DNA of 64,000 nt from Synechococcus sp. CC9311. Its GTDB lineage: Bacteria > Cyanobacteriota > Cyanobacteriia > PCC-6307 > Cyanobiaceae. The stretch is taken from NCBI RefSeq assembly GCF_000014585.1, contig NC_008319.1, positions 620,001-684,000 of the forward strand. Direction: 5' to 3'. How positions within the stretch are numbered: the stretch's first letter is position 1; each line of letters opens with the position of its first letter. Positions 1 through 8,273 of the stretch are shown piece after piece. Under the pieces are notes generated by a model, which had not been told where the DNA came from, ran no database searches, and saw only the letters and a program-made list of their open reading frames with translations. A program made the position numbers and the translations under genes.

Positions 1-479
1 GGTGCTCCACAGCGTTCAAGGGCGTAGCCGTTGCCACGGGCACTGGTGCTCAGTCCATAAATCACTGGCCTGTCAAGCTCAGCCATGCGAATGCCGAAGG
101 CAGGTTGGAAAGCGCGTTTCCTATCAATGGCAATCGCTTCACATTCCTGGATCGAGGACGAATATTGTTGATGATTTAAATCTGTATGGGCTAGCTCAGC
201 TTTCGGCGTGTCTTTTGTCTTGATCAACAAGTGCAAGCCCCGTTGAACTTCTGATCCCATCAAGCGCAAGCCACCTGAGGCGTTCTGGCGAAGAGATGTT
301 TTTTCTCCCGTATGGCTGATGATGGACCCGGTTGTCGACAATGCAGCAGCTGAGGCGCTCACGAGAACAGCACTCGCACCAAGCGAGATCACGGCTTCGG
401 CCATGCCGAATCCGTTTGGACTCCTACGAGCTTTTCGTGCTGCGGTCAATCTTTGAGCAAGGGGCTTGCGCGAAAGCAT
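1..479 (-). CDS. PilW-like prepilin, N-terminal part (cut by window edge)
   Basis: The open frame starts at ATG 479 and runs off the left edge, giving 159 residues with no stop. A basic leader (MLSRKPLAQRLTAARKARRS) is followed by NGFGMAEAVISLG, a type III signal with cleavage after Gly, Phe at +1 and Glu at +5. The rest matches the first part of the 529-residue vWA-pilin at 5928-7517, sharing blocks such as TSLRQNASGGLRLMGSEVQR and the ending LERCGA. It occupies the last slot of the truncated pilin module, so the missing part probably carries a vWA domain too. That last step is inference; only the pilin half is visible. Confidence 0.85.
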   Translation of the reverse strand, partial: MLSRKPLAQRLTAARKARRSPNGFGMAEAVISLGASAVLVSASAAALSTTGSIISHTGEKTSLRQNASGGLRLMGSEVQRGLHLLIKTKDTPKAELAHTDLNHQQYSSSIQECEAIAIDRKRAFQPAFGIRMAELDRPVIYGLSTSARGNGYALERCGA

Positions 480-599
480 GAGACGAGTTATGCGCAAAGA
501 CGACAATCCATTGATAGACGCGTTGCGCAAATGCGGCGATGAACAACCAGCTTTTTTGTGCCACTTTCATGGCTGTCATCTGTGCTCAGGTCTATATGC

Positions 600-815
600 C
601 TGAGGCGTTAGCTCCCAATTGCCTCTACCGAGTAGCCGTTGCCATTTATCTGTAGGCATTGCGTCAGGCGTCCTGGGCCAGACTCGCTTTGAAGCTTTCC
701 TTGCACGTTTAGAAGGGTATTCGGCTAGCTGCTATTGGGTTGTTGGCGCTCTAATCCCATCGTTGATGAGGGAAGAGGCCGAATTATTTCAAGTGATCCA
801 GGGTTGTGGTGCCTG
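600..815 (-). pseudogene. Degenerate fragment of a GspH/FimT-like pseudopilin
   Basis: The minus strand here resembles two separated parts of the intact gene just upstream (827-1399). Bases 620-690 read as a broken version of its C-terminus (CLQINGNGYSVEAIGS against CLHMNGNGYLIRGNWN). Bases 725-800 resemble its middle (NNSASS... against NNWAPPSSMGLE) but carry a 2-base insertion and then a stop. The stretch between the two blocks in the intact gene is missing. It looks like a tandem copy of the gene that was deleted internally and frameshifted. The open plus-strand frame across this area is an artefact of the same duplication. Confidence 0.6.
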
Positions 816-826
816 CTCTTTTGTGG

Positions 827-1399
827 TTACCCCCATTTGGGTTGGCATGTTTGCGTCGATTGGTTCCAGTTGCCTCGTATCAAGTAGCCATTGCCATTCA
901 TGTGTAGGCATCGCACCAACAGGTTTGGGTCAGAATCGCTTTGGATCGATTTCAGTAGAAGCGTGAGCGTCTGAGGAGTGGCACTTGTCCCCGGTGGACT
1001 GATGCAAAATTTCGATTCCAGAGATCGTGCTTGCACTGTTTTACTCATGCGACTTCCCTCTAAATTCATGACCCTCAGACGGCTAGAAGGATCTTCTTCG
1101 CTGCAATGATTCAGAGGTTCGGCTTGGCTTCCATCAGGTTGTTGCCGCTCTAATCCCATTGATGATGGAGGCGCCCAATTGTTTGCCTCAAAGCAAATGC
1201 AGTGTGAGAGGCGCTCTTCACGCAAGCGCGTGCGCAGATTAAAAAGGCCTACTTCGACGAGACGCGAGTACTGGTCAACTTCTCCCTGAAGACGTTGACG
1301 ACGAAATGTCGGTAGCATCCAGCTTGCTGTGAGCGCTGCAATCGTCGCGATCACGAGAACCTCCAGCATTGTGAAGCCACCCGACCTTATGCCTCTCAT
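827..1399 (-). CDS. GspH/FimT-like pseudopilin, module A
   Basis: A 190-residue minor pilin. The prepilin motif RSGG|FTMLEVLVIATIAAL has Phe +1 and Glu +5 and is followed by the hydrophobic helix of type IV pilins. Its paralogue at 7614-8273 occupies the same slot in module B; both share EVDQYS/EVDRYT after the helix, a Cys-rich middle and a C-terminus ending in a Trp-Asn-Gln segment with a late Cys. ATG 1399 overlaps the stop of the preceding gene (ATGA), which fixes the start and suggests translational coupling. PilD-type processing in the inner membrane is expected from the family; the pilus role is inferred. Confidence 0.85.
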   Translation of the reverse strand: MRGIRSGGFTMLEVLVIATIAALTASWMLPTFRRQRLQGEVDQYSRLVEVGLFNLRTRLREERLSHCICFEANNWAPPSSMGLERQQPDGSQAEPLNHCSEEDPSSRLRVMNLEGSRMSKTVQARSLESKFCISPPGTSATPQTLTLLLKSIQSDSDPNLLVRCLHMNGNGYLIRGNWNQSTQTCQPKWG

Positions 1400-1866
1400 C
1401 GACAACGGGGAGCAAAGGTTGGATGAAGTTCAACCATTCTCTGTTCTGTGGAGATGGTTTGCTCTGGTGCTTGGAATTGATAAGCGACTTCAATGACATC
1501 CCACCCCTCTCCTAGAGAGGTGATCGTGAATGTGCGTTCGGCCATGGCTGGTCGTGGAACATGCTGAGTGGCGCCAGCCTGATTAATTCGGGAAATTAAA
1601 TAGGCTTCTGGTGCCGAGCACGCTCGCTCTCGATCGAGGGGTGGGATGGATTCCAGGGTGAGACGACTATTCGCTTGCTGAATGAGTTGCATATTGCTGT
1701 TGATCTCTGCTTCGATACGACTTCGCTGTTGTTCGATGCTGGTTCTGGTGAGTGCAGAGATTGAGACTCTGCTGATGCCGATCATCACCCCTGCCAGGAT
1801 TAGGGCTCCGATTAGCACCTCTAGGAGGGTAAATCCTTCGCAGGAGTTGCTGCATTGATTTCGCAT
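1396..1866 (-). CDS. PilV/GspI-like pseudopilin, module A
   Basis: A 156-residue minor pilin. I chose ATG 1866 over a longer in-frame start because it gives a normal short leader before CEG|FTLLEVLIGALILAGVMIG, and because it lies two bases after the stop of the upstream gene. Glu +5 is present. The paralogue at 8270-8809 shares the pattern after the helix (ALTRTS/ALSVSA, then an EAxIN motif) and the ending NPxFAxxC / HPTFAPRC. The 3' end overlaps the start of the GspH-like gene by four bases. Family knowledge points to a minor pilin priming or capping the pilus tip. Confidence 0.85.
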   Translation of the reverse strand: MRNQCSNSCEGFTLLEVLIGALILAGVMIGISRVSISALTRTSIEQQRSRIEAEINSNMQLIQQANSRLTLESIPPLDRERACSAPEAYLISRINQAGATQHVPRPAMAERTFTITSLGEGWDVIEVAYQFQAPEQTISTEQRMVELHPTFAPRCR

Positions 1867-1868
1867 AA

Positions 1869-3500
1869 CTACCACTGACGGAATGTGTCGATCCCAGTGC
1901 CAAGAATCCCCCGGTTGATGGTGCGTCCAATGCCAGTGAAACCACTGTTCTTCCACTCCCATAGTTCACCTGCTTGCATGCTGAGGTGTTGATTGCTGCC
2001 TATGTCGGTTGTGGTGAGTTTGAGTTGATGTCCATTCGCACAGAATGCATGGGACCAGATCATTCCTCGTAGTTGAGTATCACCGGTTAGATGGACGCTT
2101 CCACGGGGTAGAGACACCATGGCGGAAGGAAGGCTCACTCCTTGTATCTTCAGTTGCTGCTGTGATGGTTGGCAGTTTTGAGGTGAATCTCCAGAACTGG
2201 CTGTGATCACAAGGCGTTCAGGTCTGTTGTTACAGCTATCGTCGGATCCAGTATTGACCCCGCAAATTTGAGCGTTGTTTCCTAGCTGGATTCCTCCACT
2301 CATTCCGGATGGAGAGGGTGAAGCACCCTGGGGTAATTCCATGTGCAGCACCACTGGACGGCTGTCGTTTTCGATCAGCAATCGAGAGTTTTTTTGTAAG
2401 TTGATGTGCTCCACATAGATATGGCAGTCGCCACTGTGGCCAGGGCAAATCGCTGTTGCGGGAATGCGCACTGAATTGCCTTCCCGTATAACATCCATAG
2501 GTGCTCTCCGACGGCTATCTGTTTTGTCTCTAATGCAAATAGAGGAGCGATTCCTGCGTGGTCCGCATTGATTTTTTGTGTCATCAAAACTCCAAATATG
2601 CTCATCAATCTTGGGTCTGATTGCATAAAGGTTGCTCGGTGGAAGAGTTCTATTCAAGACAGGCCAGATCCGTAATCCCAATTGGTTGTCATTATCGGTT
2701 TGTCCACGTGCTTCTGTGAGCAGTGTGTCGCTTGAGCATCCGTCAGTACGGAGATAGGGCTGATTGGTTTGGACCAAATGAAGAATGCTTCCTGGCCCGA
2801 CGATCTGGGCTGGGCCTAAATCCAAATATTGGGCTGTTAATACACCCCAATCATTCTCATTTGAAACGCTTCCATTCACATAGAGGGAGCGGGTCAGGAG
2901 CGTACGAGCAAGCATCTGCTCTTCGCCAGAATTGTTGATGCGTTTGACGACGCCTTCAACCTCAAAGACTCCTTCTCCTACTCCAGTTTTGCTTGGGCTT
3001 GAGTAGCCTCGCATGCGATAAAAAGCCTGAATTTTCCCCTGTGAATCCTCCCGAAATAGTTTACGATCACTCGTATGAAAAGGTATTTCGTTGGTTGGCC
3101 AAGACCTTGATGCAATGGGATGATCGGGCATTCCTATACTGGTATCTGTGCAGATTTCCTCCAAATTAAGCTCAGGATTGTCTTGTAAATTCAACCAGGT
3201 TAATCCATTATTCGCGGCAGACGTATTTTCTTGATTGTCGATCGTGAAGAGGAATCCCCGATACTGATCTTTGTCTGGGTTGTTCAGTAGCGCCAATATC
3301 CTGTTAAATCCATTCAGTGCAGCAGCTTCTGATATTTGCTGATAGCTTTCTGAACTGCTTAGCCTTTTTGCGTATAATTGATTAATCAATAAAGCGCTCG
3401 CTCCGGCGCTCAGCACCAATCCCAGCATTAGCGCCAGTAATATTGCAATCCCGTTTTCGTCCTCCCGAAAATGTTTGTTTCTAGTGGTATTGATCTTCAC
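1869..3500 (-). CDS. Large PilX-like pilus protein, module A
   Basis: A 543-residue protein with an N-terminal segment ENGIAILLALMLGLVLSAGA, like the PilX N-terminus: a hydrophobic helix after a short basic leader, with no Glu +5. It is followed by SYQQISEAAALNGFNRIL, also conserved in its 588-residue paralogue at 8903-10669. The rest is a long, Cys-containing, probably surface-exposed domain; both copies end GxGxDTFRQW/RRW. It is much larger than classical PilX (about 200 residues), so the extra domain is special to this lineage or to this pilus type. Start overlaps the preceding pilin stop by four bases, consistent with one operon. Confidence 0.8.
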   Translation of the reverse strand: MKINTTRNKHFREDENGIAILLALMLGLVLSAGASALLINQLYAKRLSSSESYQQISEAAALNGFNRILALLNNPDKDQYRGFLFTIDNQENTSAANNGLTWLNLQDNPELNLEEICTDTSIGMPDHPIASRSWPTNEIPFHTSDRKLFREDSQGKIQAFYRMRGYSSPSKTGVGEGVFEVEGVVKRINNSGEEQMLARTLLTRSLYVNGSVSNENDWGVLTAQYLDLGPAQIVGPGSILHLVQTNQPYLRTDGCSSDTLLTEARGQTDNDNQLGLRIWPVLNRTLPPSNLYAIRPKIDEHIWSFDDTKNQCGPRRNRSSICIRDKTDSRRRAPMDVIREGNSVRIPATAICPGHSGDCHIYVEHINLQKNSRLLIENDSRPVVLHMELPQGASPSPSGMSGGIQLGNNAQICGVNTGSDDSCNNRPERLVITASSGDSPQNCQPSQQQLKIQGVSLPSAMVSLPRGSVHLTGDTQLRGMIWSHAFCANGHQLKLTTTDIGSNQHLSMQAGELWEWKNSGFTGIGRTINRGILGTGIDTFRQW

Positions 3501-4030
3501 CCGCTACTCCCTTGGCATTTTAACGAGTTAATATTTGCCGCCTCATCTTTGCGGCCAATGATTTGATCACTGGCGCCAGTTTGAAGATCAATGCAAGCAA
3601 TGATGTTTAAATCCGACGCTGCTGTGTTAGTTGCTATAGCTTCAAATACGTAGTATTTTTCTGCATTCATACTATTGATTCGATTCAATTGATAGCGTTC
3701 ACCAGGTAGGGTAATCGCCTTCGTTAAATCGCCGTCTTCTATCACGGCTGGGCCTTGATTTGTCATCAAGGTTGTCATGGTGTTCAGGTCAACCCATCGC
3801 TTAGGTTGCGTTCCAAACTCATCGGCAAATGCAGCGACCGTTGCCATCATCTGTGCCATCGTCGCGTTCGCTTCAGCCTGGTGCGTCTTTTGGATTTGAC
3901 GAAAATAATTGGGCAGGGCAATTGAGCTCAAAATGCCGACAATTCCCACGGTGATGATCACCTCTGTCAAGGTGAAGCCTTTCAGCCCAAGAGGCCTATC
4001 GGAATCAAGTCTTTTGAGCGAGGTGAGCAC
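3497..4030 (-). CDS. Type IV pilin-like protein, module A second position
   Basis: A 177-residue pilin beginning at GTG 4030. The motif LKG|FTLTEVIITVGIVGILSS fits class III signal peptides, and ALPNY follows as in major pilins. The globular part resembles its paralogue at 10670-11245 (ATVAAFADEFG / TTIAAYADEYG; NIIACIDLQTGASD / NVVACINLSNGASD). The upstream 600 bases contain no gene and a strong terminator for the PilA-like gene, so this gene probably has its own promoter in this copy. Function as a minor or alternative pilin subunit is inferred. Confidence 0.8.
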   Translation of the reverse strand: MLTSLKRLDSDRPLGLKGFTLTEVIITVGIVGILSSIALPNYFRQIQKTHQAEANATMAQMMATVAAFADEFGTQPKRWVDLNTMTTLMTNQGPAVIEDGDLTKAITLPGERYQLNRINSMNAEKYYVFEAIATNTAASDLNIIACIDLQTGASDQIIGRKDEAANINSLKCQGSSG

Positions 4031-4567
4031 GAACTCTCATCTTTTCCTCAGTCAATACTAAGGAGGAATTCAAGGAAAGGCCAGGGTAGGCACTAAAGAT
4101 TTTTTCATGTATCAATGCCATTAGGCTACGCATGGATGGGTTTTCAGTCGCTCCAGCTCCGACTGTTATCTTTCTTGTCGTGTCTCATTCATCATTGGTT
4201 TTTAAGGTTTGGAACCTAATTTATCAATGAAGTGGAGATTGTAGATAGAGTTGGAATGTGAGCTTTGATGGCTACCAATATCAAGTGCGATCATTCGTTA
4301 ATGCTTATCGTTTTTTGATAAGGACGCTAAAAAATAGATAGACAGAGATATCGATTTAATTGGTTCTTGGATCAGTGATTTGTTTGATTTTATTTGTACC
4401 TCGCTTAGCAGCTGATTGATGATTCGCTTCGAGGCTTTTCGCAATTTCTGGTTTTGATGATGTGTTAAATAAATTTGATGGAATATCCTGCTTGCCTATT
4501 GGTTCAGATACCGCTTGGTTGCTGTCAGCGGTTTATGAGGAAGTGTTTGATTGAAATATTATTTGTA
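4031..4567. other. AT-rich spacer between pilA-like gene and rest of module A
   Basis: No coding frame here looks real on either strand. The equivalent spacer in module B is only 88 bases. It presumably holds the promoter of the downstream pilin operon, but I could not single out promoter elements. Confidence 0.5.
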
Positions 4568-4610
4568 TAAAAAAGTCATCAACACTATCTCAACGATAGC
4601 CTTGATGACT
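4568..4610 (-). terminator. Rho-independent terminator of PilA-like gene
   Basis: On the minus strand AGTCATCAA pairs with TTGATGACT, with an inner CTATC/GATAG stem, directly followed by six T. It lies 30 bases after the stop of the PilA-like gene at 4640 and should uncouple it from the rest of the module. Confidence 0.85.
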
Positions 4611-4639
4611 ATTTACTTTAGACTTAGTTCGAAACTGAT

Positions 4640-5146
4640 TTACGCGCTGCAATCAAGATCCGAGTCGTCTTTAAATGATTTTCTTATCTCTATTTTTCCT
4701 GTTGTGAGATTTACGCATCCATCAAGGGGTGTTCCATCCGTCTCAGCCGTTACTAAGGTTGCATCACCGCCATCAGCGCTTGGATTGGCTTCTGCAGTAA
4801 CCGTTACTTGATCATCATCAGCCCCTTCGTCCGCTGTATATGTAAAATTGTCAGAATCATTTTCTTCTGCTTGTTCTTCAGCAGCAGCTATAGCAGTTGC
4901 TATCTCTCCATCAAGTTGATATTCAGCATGAGCGTCTTTTAAGATTGCGGAAATTTTAGTCTTGGCTTCAGTTGTCTTTGCTTTGGTGGTGTTATTAAGG
5001 AAATTTGGCAAAGCGATTGCGCTCAAAATCCCTACAATCACAATGACTATCATCAACTCCACTAACGTGAAGCCCTTTTGAACTAGACCAGGCTCCTTTT
5101 TTCTGCTGAGAATTGAAAGTTGAATGCGGCTGTTGAGGATGCTCAT
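4640..5146 (-). CDS. PilA-like type IV pilin, module A
   Basis: A 168-residue pilin. The leader ends VQKG|FTLVELMIVIVIVGILSA, the classic N-methylated pilin start with Glu +5, and continues IALPNFLNNTTKAK. The N-terminal half is nearly the same as that of the module B paralogue at 11334-11888, while the C-terminal domains differ completely: this copy is acidic (AEEQAEENDSDN...) and ends CVNLTTGKIE...DCSA with two Cys that may form the usual D-loop disulphide. It has its own terminator and an unusual upstream region with 11-bp repeats, so it may be expressed separately as the major subunit. Confidence 0.85.
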   Translation of the reverse strand: MSILNSRIQLSILSRKKEPGLVQKGFTLVELMIVIVIVGILSAIALPNFLNNTTKAKTTEAKTKISAILKDAHAEYQLDGEIATAIAAAEEQAEENDSDNFTYTADEGADDDQVTVTAEANPSADGGDATLVTAETDGTPLDGCVNLTTGKIEIRKSFKDDSDLDCSA

Positions 5147-5171
5147 TGCTTTTGGGGGTATTAGTGGATTT

Positions 5172-5184
5172 GCACGGTCCGTGC
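5172..5184. promoter_or_regulatory. Short perfect inverted repeat upstream of PilA-like gene
   Basis: GCACGG-T-CCGTGC lies 26 bases before the pilin start codon. It could be an operator or a hairpin in the mRNA leader. The module B pilin also has a GCAC...GTGC inverted repeat in its leader region, but the surrounding bases differ. Confidence 0.4.
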
Positions 5185-5233
5185 TTGCTCAGGCGGATTT
5201 TACTTTTGATCAGCGAGTGCGCAAGGGTTTGGT

Positions 5234-5266
5234 GAAAGTTGCCTGAAAGTTGCCTGAAAACGACGG
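5234..5266. promoter_or_regulatory. 11-bp direct repeats upstream of PilA-like gene
   Basis: Two perfect tandem copies of GAAAGTTGCCT (5234-5244 and 5245-5255) are followed by a partial third. Read on the coding strand this is TTTTCAGGCAA, CTTTCAGGCAA, CTTTCACCAAA. Direct repeats with 11-bp period are the usual binding architecture of OmpR/PhoB-family regulators. It lies about 90-120 bases before the start codon, a plausible activator position. Confidence 0.45.
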
Positions 5267-5506
5267 GTACTTGCCTGCATCCCAATGCTGCCAACGAGTT
5301 TTGGTTGATCCAGGGGCTGATTACTGGCTCAGGATTGCTGCTGGATTGTCTCGTTACCGTTATCTACATCGCAACGTTCGCTTCTTGGTTGCCTGATGTG
5401 CGTATGGATTCTCCTTTTAGTGGCTGCTATTGGTCATATGCTTTTTGATCGGCTTTTCCTTTCCACAGCATCTATTATTTGCAACGGTGCCAGCCTTTGC
5501 TTTCTT

Positions 5507-5552
5507 CTTCCTCTTCCTCTTCCTCTTCCTCTTCCTCTTCCTCTTCCTCTTC
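5507..5552. repeat. Hexanucleotide microsatellite (CTTCCT)n
   Basis: An uninterrupted run of 7.7 copies of CTTCCT, purine-rich GAAGAG on the other strand. It is in the gene-free stretch between the two pilin modules, 360 bases upstream of the module A PilA-like gene and outside any convincing reading frame. Confidence 0.9.
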
Positions 5553-5788
5553 AGGTCTGTTAATAGATTAGTTGTAATTTGTTGATGACTATGGTGTCGT
5601 CAAGTCATCAAAGATTTCGAGTTCGCGATTGTGAGTTTGTATTGCTTGGAAAAGCTTTTGAAATGTTTTTTGCGTATTTGTTTGTCTCCAGTTTTATTCG
5701 AGATATTTTCTTTAGGTTGTTTGCTCAACTGAATCTATTTTTGTTGGCCTCATTCCTTGTCTATTGAGCTTGCTTTGATTCTTTATGA

Positions 5789-5927
5789 TTAAATAAGAGG
5801 CCATTGTGTTCGCGCAACTTGGCTCTGCTTCAGTGCATCTTGTGATGTTGCTAAAATCTGATAGTTTGATTTAATCTGTTGAATCATTCTGTTTGGAATT
5901 GCCGTCTTAGTCTTTAGAGATTTCTCC
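5789..5927 (-). other. Open frame after the vWA-pilin stop, possible displaced C-terminus
   Basis: Immediately after the stop of the vWA-pilin at 5928 another minus-strand frame stays open for about 46 codons (ending SQVARTQWPLI). One frameshift near 5930-5950 would append it. It may be a true tail lost by mutation or simply noncoding sequence; I cannot decide. Confidence 0.25.
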
Positions 5928-7517
5928 TTAGCTGTTTTCTTGCAGATTTTCCTTGTCGATTTGATTGTAATAGCCTTGTGTCTTTTCTGACAGCATTTCC
6001 AACCACCTTGACTCAAGACCAAGCGATGTGGAGTTGACAATAAGAGCGCGATCTTTGCCATTATGGTTTCTGTCATGGTTTTCATTTGCGTAGTAATCTG
6101 CTGTTGATTGATGATCCCAATTGGACCATCCCCCACCATTCCTGTCTCGATTGGGTTGCCCATCAGACATGAGGTAGAGAGTGTCTGTCTCTGTATCATC
6201 AAAGGCTTTTTGTATTGCTTTCCATGGGTAAGTACCTCCCCATTTGGTTACTTTTGAATCATCAAGAGTGTTTACAAAGGCAATCGCTGAATCTCTCTTG
6301 CCCTCATTTCCAATCCTTACCAAGCCATTGCTTGATTCGCTCCATTCCCTGTTGTTCATGTAACCATCTGAACTAAAAGAGGTGATGCCCACTTTGGTGT
6401 TTACCGGCAATTGATCCAGGATCATCGTCATCTCACTGATGAGTGCCTCCATCCGAGTGAGAGCACAAATTCGACGCGTGTCGCGGTAGCGACCTTCTTT
6501 GGGATCGTAGAAGGTGCGCCAAGTCCCATAGCCCTCACCCCACATCACACAGGCACTCATGGAGCCCGACCCATCGACTGCAAAGCGCACCTTGTTGCTG
6601 GTGATGTTCTGGAAGAATGCACCACTCAAGGGTCCTCCTTGACCGTCGTCTCCGAAGTTGCCAATGCGCTTGTCCGCTCTTGCGAAGGCAGTGAAATAAA
6701 GGGGCTGTTCGGTTAGTTGCTTGTCACCAACTCCCAGCTTATTGATGAAGCTCTGAGTGATGCTGTCTTCCGTTGATTGGGTAGGATCTATGAATTTTAT
6801 AAGTTTGTAGTTTGTATCTGTTTCGATTCGAAGTCCCGGTTGTCGTTCACTGCGGTTTGGAGTCTTTCCGGCTGTAAATGTAAAGTTTGTGCTTGCAAGA
6901 ATCTGTGCCAATGTGGGAGCATTGTCTTCGCAGGCTGTGGACAAACTTTCCCCTTGATTGAGCTCGCTTTTCTGGCGGCAGGGAATGGCTCCAACGTGAT
7001 CGATGACACGTGATAAGAAGAGATTTTCCGTTTCTTTGTATTTGCCACCAGGATCAAGTGGTGCTCCACAGCGTTCGATGCTGTAGCCGCCTGATCCAAT
7101 GCTGACTCCGTAAAGTACTGGCTTAGTTAATTCAACCATCTTTACACCAAACATTGGCTTAAAGAGGCTATTCCCTGCAAGAGCTGCACATTCGCTGAGA
7201 AGAGAGCTATAGCGACTGTCGCTGAGATTGATGTGCGCTTGATCCTCTGAAGTACTTTCCGTTTTGTTGAGCACTAGATGCATACTGCGTTCCACCTCTG
7301 ATCGCATTAATCTCAAGCCATTGATTGAATTCTGGCGAAGGGTTGTTTTTACTTCTGACTGCTTAATCAATGTTCCAGTGGATCGCAATGCGGCGCCGGA
7401 AGCCATGATTAAAAGCGTTCCGACGCCAGATGCGATTATTAGCTCACTCATGCCAGCGAAACCATTCTGCTTCTGTGGTTTACGTGGAATCGTGGATAGA
7501 AATTGTTTTCGTGCCAT
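5928..7517 (-). CDS. PilW-like prepilin fused to a von Willebrand A domain, module B
   Basis: A 529-residue protein. Residues 15-40 are a prepilin-like helix (NGFAGMSELIIASGVGTLLIM), although Glu is at +6 if cleavage follows the first Gly; the module A copy has the canonical +5. Residues 40-300 are a pilin-type region with several Cys. From about 310 a vWA domain begins: the MIDAS is complete, with DGSGS, a Thr in GGTYPW and an Asp in LMSDGQP. Modular pilins with a vWA module are known (for example PilB of Streptococcus sanguinis) and act as tip adhesins, as does vWA-bearing PilY1. An adhesive tip role here is inference. It is last in its module, 96 bases after the GspH-like gene. Confidence 0.85.
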   Translation of the reverse strand: MARKQFLSTIPRKPQKQNGFAGMSELIIASGVGTLLIMASGAALRSTGTLIKQSEVKTTLRQNSINGLRLMRSEVERSMHLVLNKTESTSEDQAHINLSDSRYSSLLSECAALAGNSLFKPMFGVKMVELTKPVLYGVSIGSGGYSIERCGAPLDPGGKYKETENLFLSRVIDHVGAIPCRQKSELNQGESLSTACEDNAPTLAQILASTNFTFTAGKTPNRSERQPGLRIETDTNYKLIKFIDPTQSTEDSITQSFINKLGVGDKQLTEQPLYFTAFARADKRIGNFGDDGQGGPLSGAFFQNITSNKVRFAVDGSGSMSACVMWGEGYGTWRTFYDPKEGRYRDTRRICALTRMEALISEMTMILDQLPVNTKVGITSFSSDGYMNNREWSESSNGLVRIGNEGKRDSAIAFVNTLDDSKVTKWGGTYPWKAIQKAFDDTETDTLYLMSDGQPNRDRNGGGWSNWDHQSTADYYANENHDRNHNGKDRALIVNSTSLGLESRWLEMLSEKTQGYYNQIDKENLQENS

Positions 7518-7613
7518 GACCTATTAGCCTCTTGATCTTCTTATTATGATTGATACTTGAGGCTTGAATCTTTGCGCGTGATGATGATGAACTGAGTTCT
7601 GCCTGAGGGCTTT

Positions 7614-8273
7614 TCATCTATTTTTACAGCTTGACGTGGCTTGATTCCAGCTGGCGCTCAATACGGTACCGGTCCCGGATATTTGTAAGCAACGCGTGCG
7701 CAGCCTCTTCTCACTGGTGTTAGTTGAACGAATGAGAAAAATTAGATTATCAGACATTGTGCTGGTACCTGGCGGTGTTAATTCATAGGTTGCAGAATTA
7801 ACAGCAACCTCCACAACTTGTGATTCAGCAGTGCCTTCTCGGTCTATTAAACGCAAGGATCGGTCACGTTGTACTTTGCTTTTTTGTAGTGAATTAGTGA
7901 TGGATGATGCAAGCAAATCTCCGATCTGGGGTCCATTTGCGCAACCACTGGGTTCTCCTGCTGCCCTTATATCGCTATTGCAACATTCAAGACGTTCAGG
8001 ATGCTCGCCCATCTCCACCAGATCTGATGGAGGTACAAAGTTGTTTAGACCTGAGTGATCAAACCTGAGTGTGCAGCTTGTTTTTTGCTTGCCTAACTTG
8101 GCACGAAGTGCAAAGAAGCCAGCTTCAATTTGCTGGGTGTAGCGATCGACTTCGCCTTGTCGCATGTTGCGGATATAGGTGGGAATTGATGTTGATAGGC
8201 CAATCGAGATGATCACGATGCCCACCAGAAGTTCTAATAATGAGAATCCTTCAGTTGCGTGTTCTTGTGTCAT
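7614..8273 (-). CDS. GspH/FimT-like pseudopilin, module B
   Basis: A 219-residue minor pilin starting at ATG 8273, which overlaps the previous stop as ATGA. The motif HATEG|FSLLELLVGIVIISIG has Phe +1 and Glu +5. It shares with the module A copy (827-1399) the order helix, EVDRYTQQIEAGFFALRAKL, a Cys-containing middle and a C-terminus ending in SWNQATSSC. It is about 30 residues longer, mostly in the middle. Minor-pilin function is inferred from family and operon position. Confidence 0.85.
   Translation of the reverse strand: MTQEHATEGFSLLELLVGIVIISIGLSTSIPTYIRNMRQGEVDRYTQQIEAGFFALRAKLGKQKTSCTLRFDHSGLNNFVPPSDLVEMGEHPERLECCNSDIRAAGEPSGCANGPQIGDLLASSITNSLQKSKVQRDRSLRLIDREGTAESQVVEVAVNSATYELTPPGTSTMSDNLIFLIRSTNTSEKRLRTRCLQISGTGTVLSASWNQATSSCKNR

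Noticed and set aside
619-966. 115-codon plus-strand frame
   Set aside because: It runs antisense through the pseudopilin gene and its broken copy; the internal repetition in its product reflects the duplicated minus-strand DNA.
2201-2212. CRP-like palindrome TGTGATCACA
   Set aside because: Inside a coding region of the PilX-like gene; GTGATCAC occurs several times in the window, so it is not informative.
4551-4811. 86-codon plus-strand frame
   Set aside because: Antisense to the PilA-like gene and crosses its terminator; no ribosome site.
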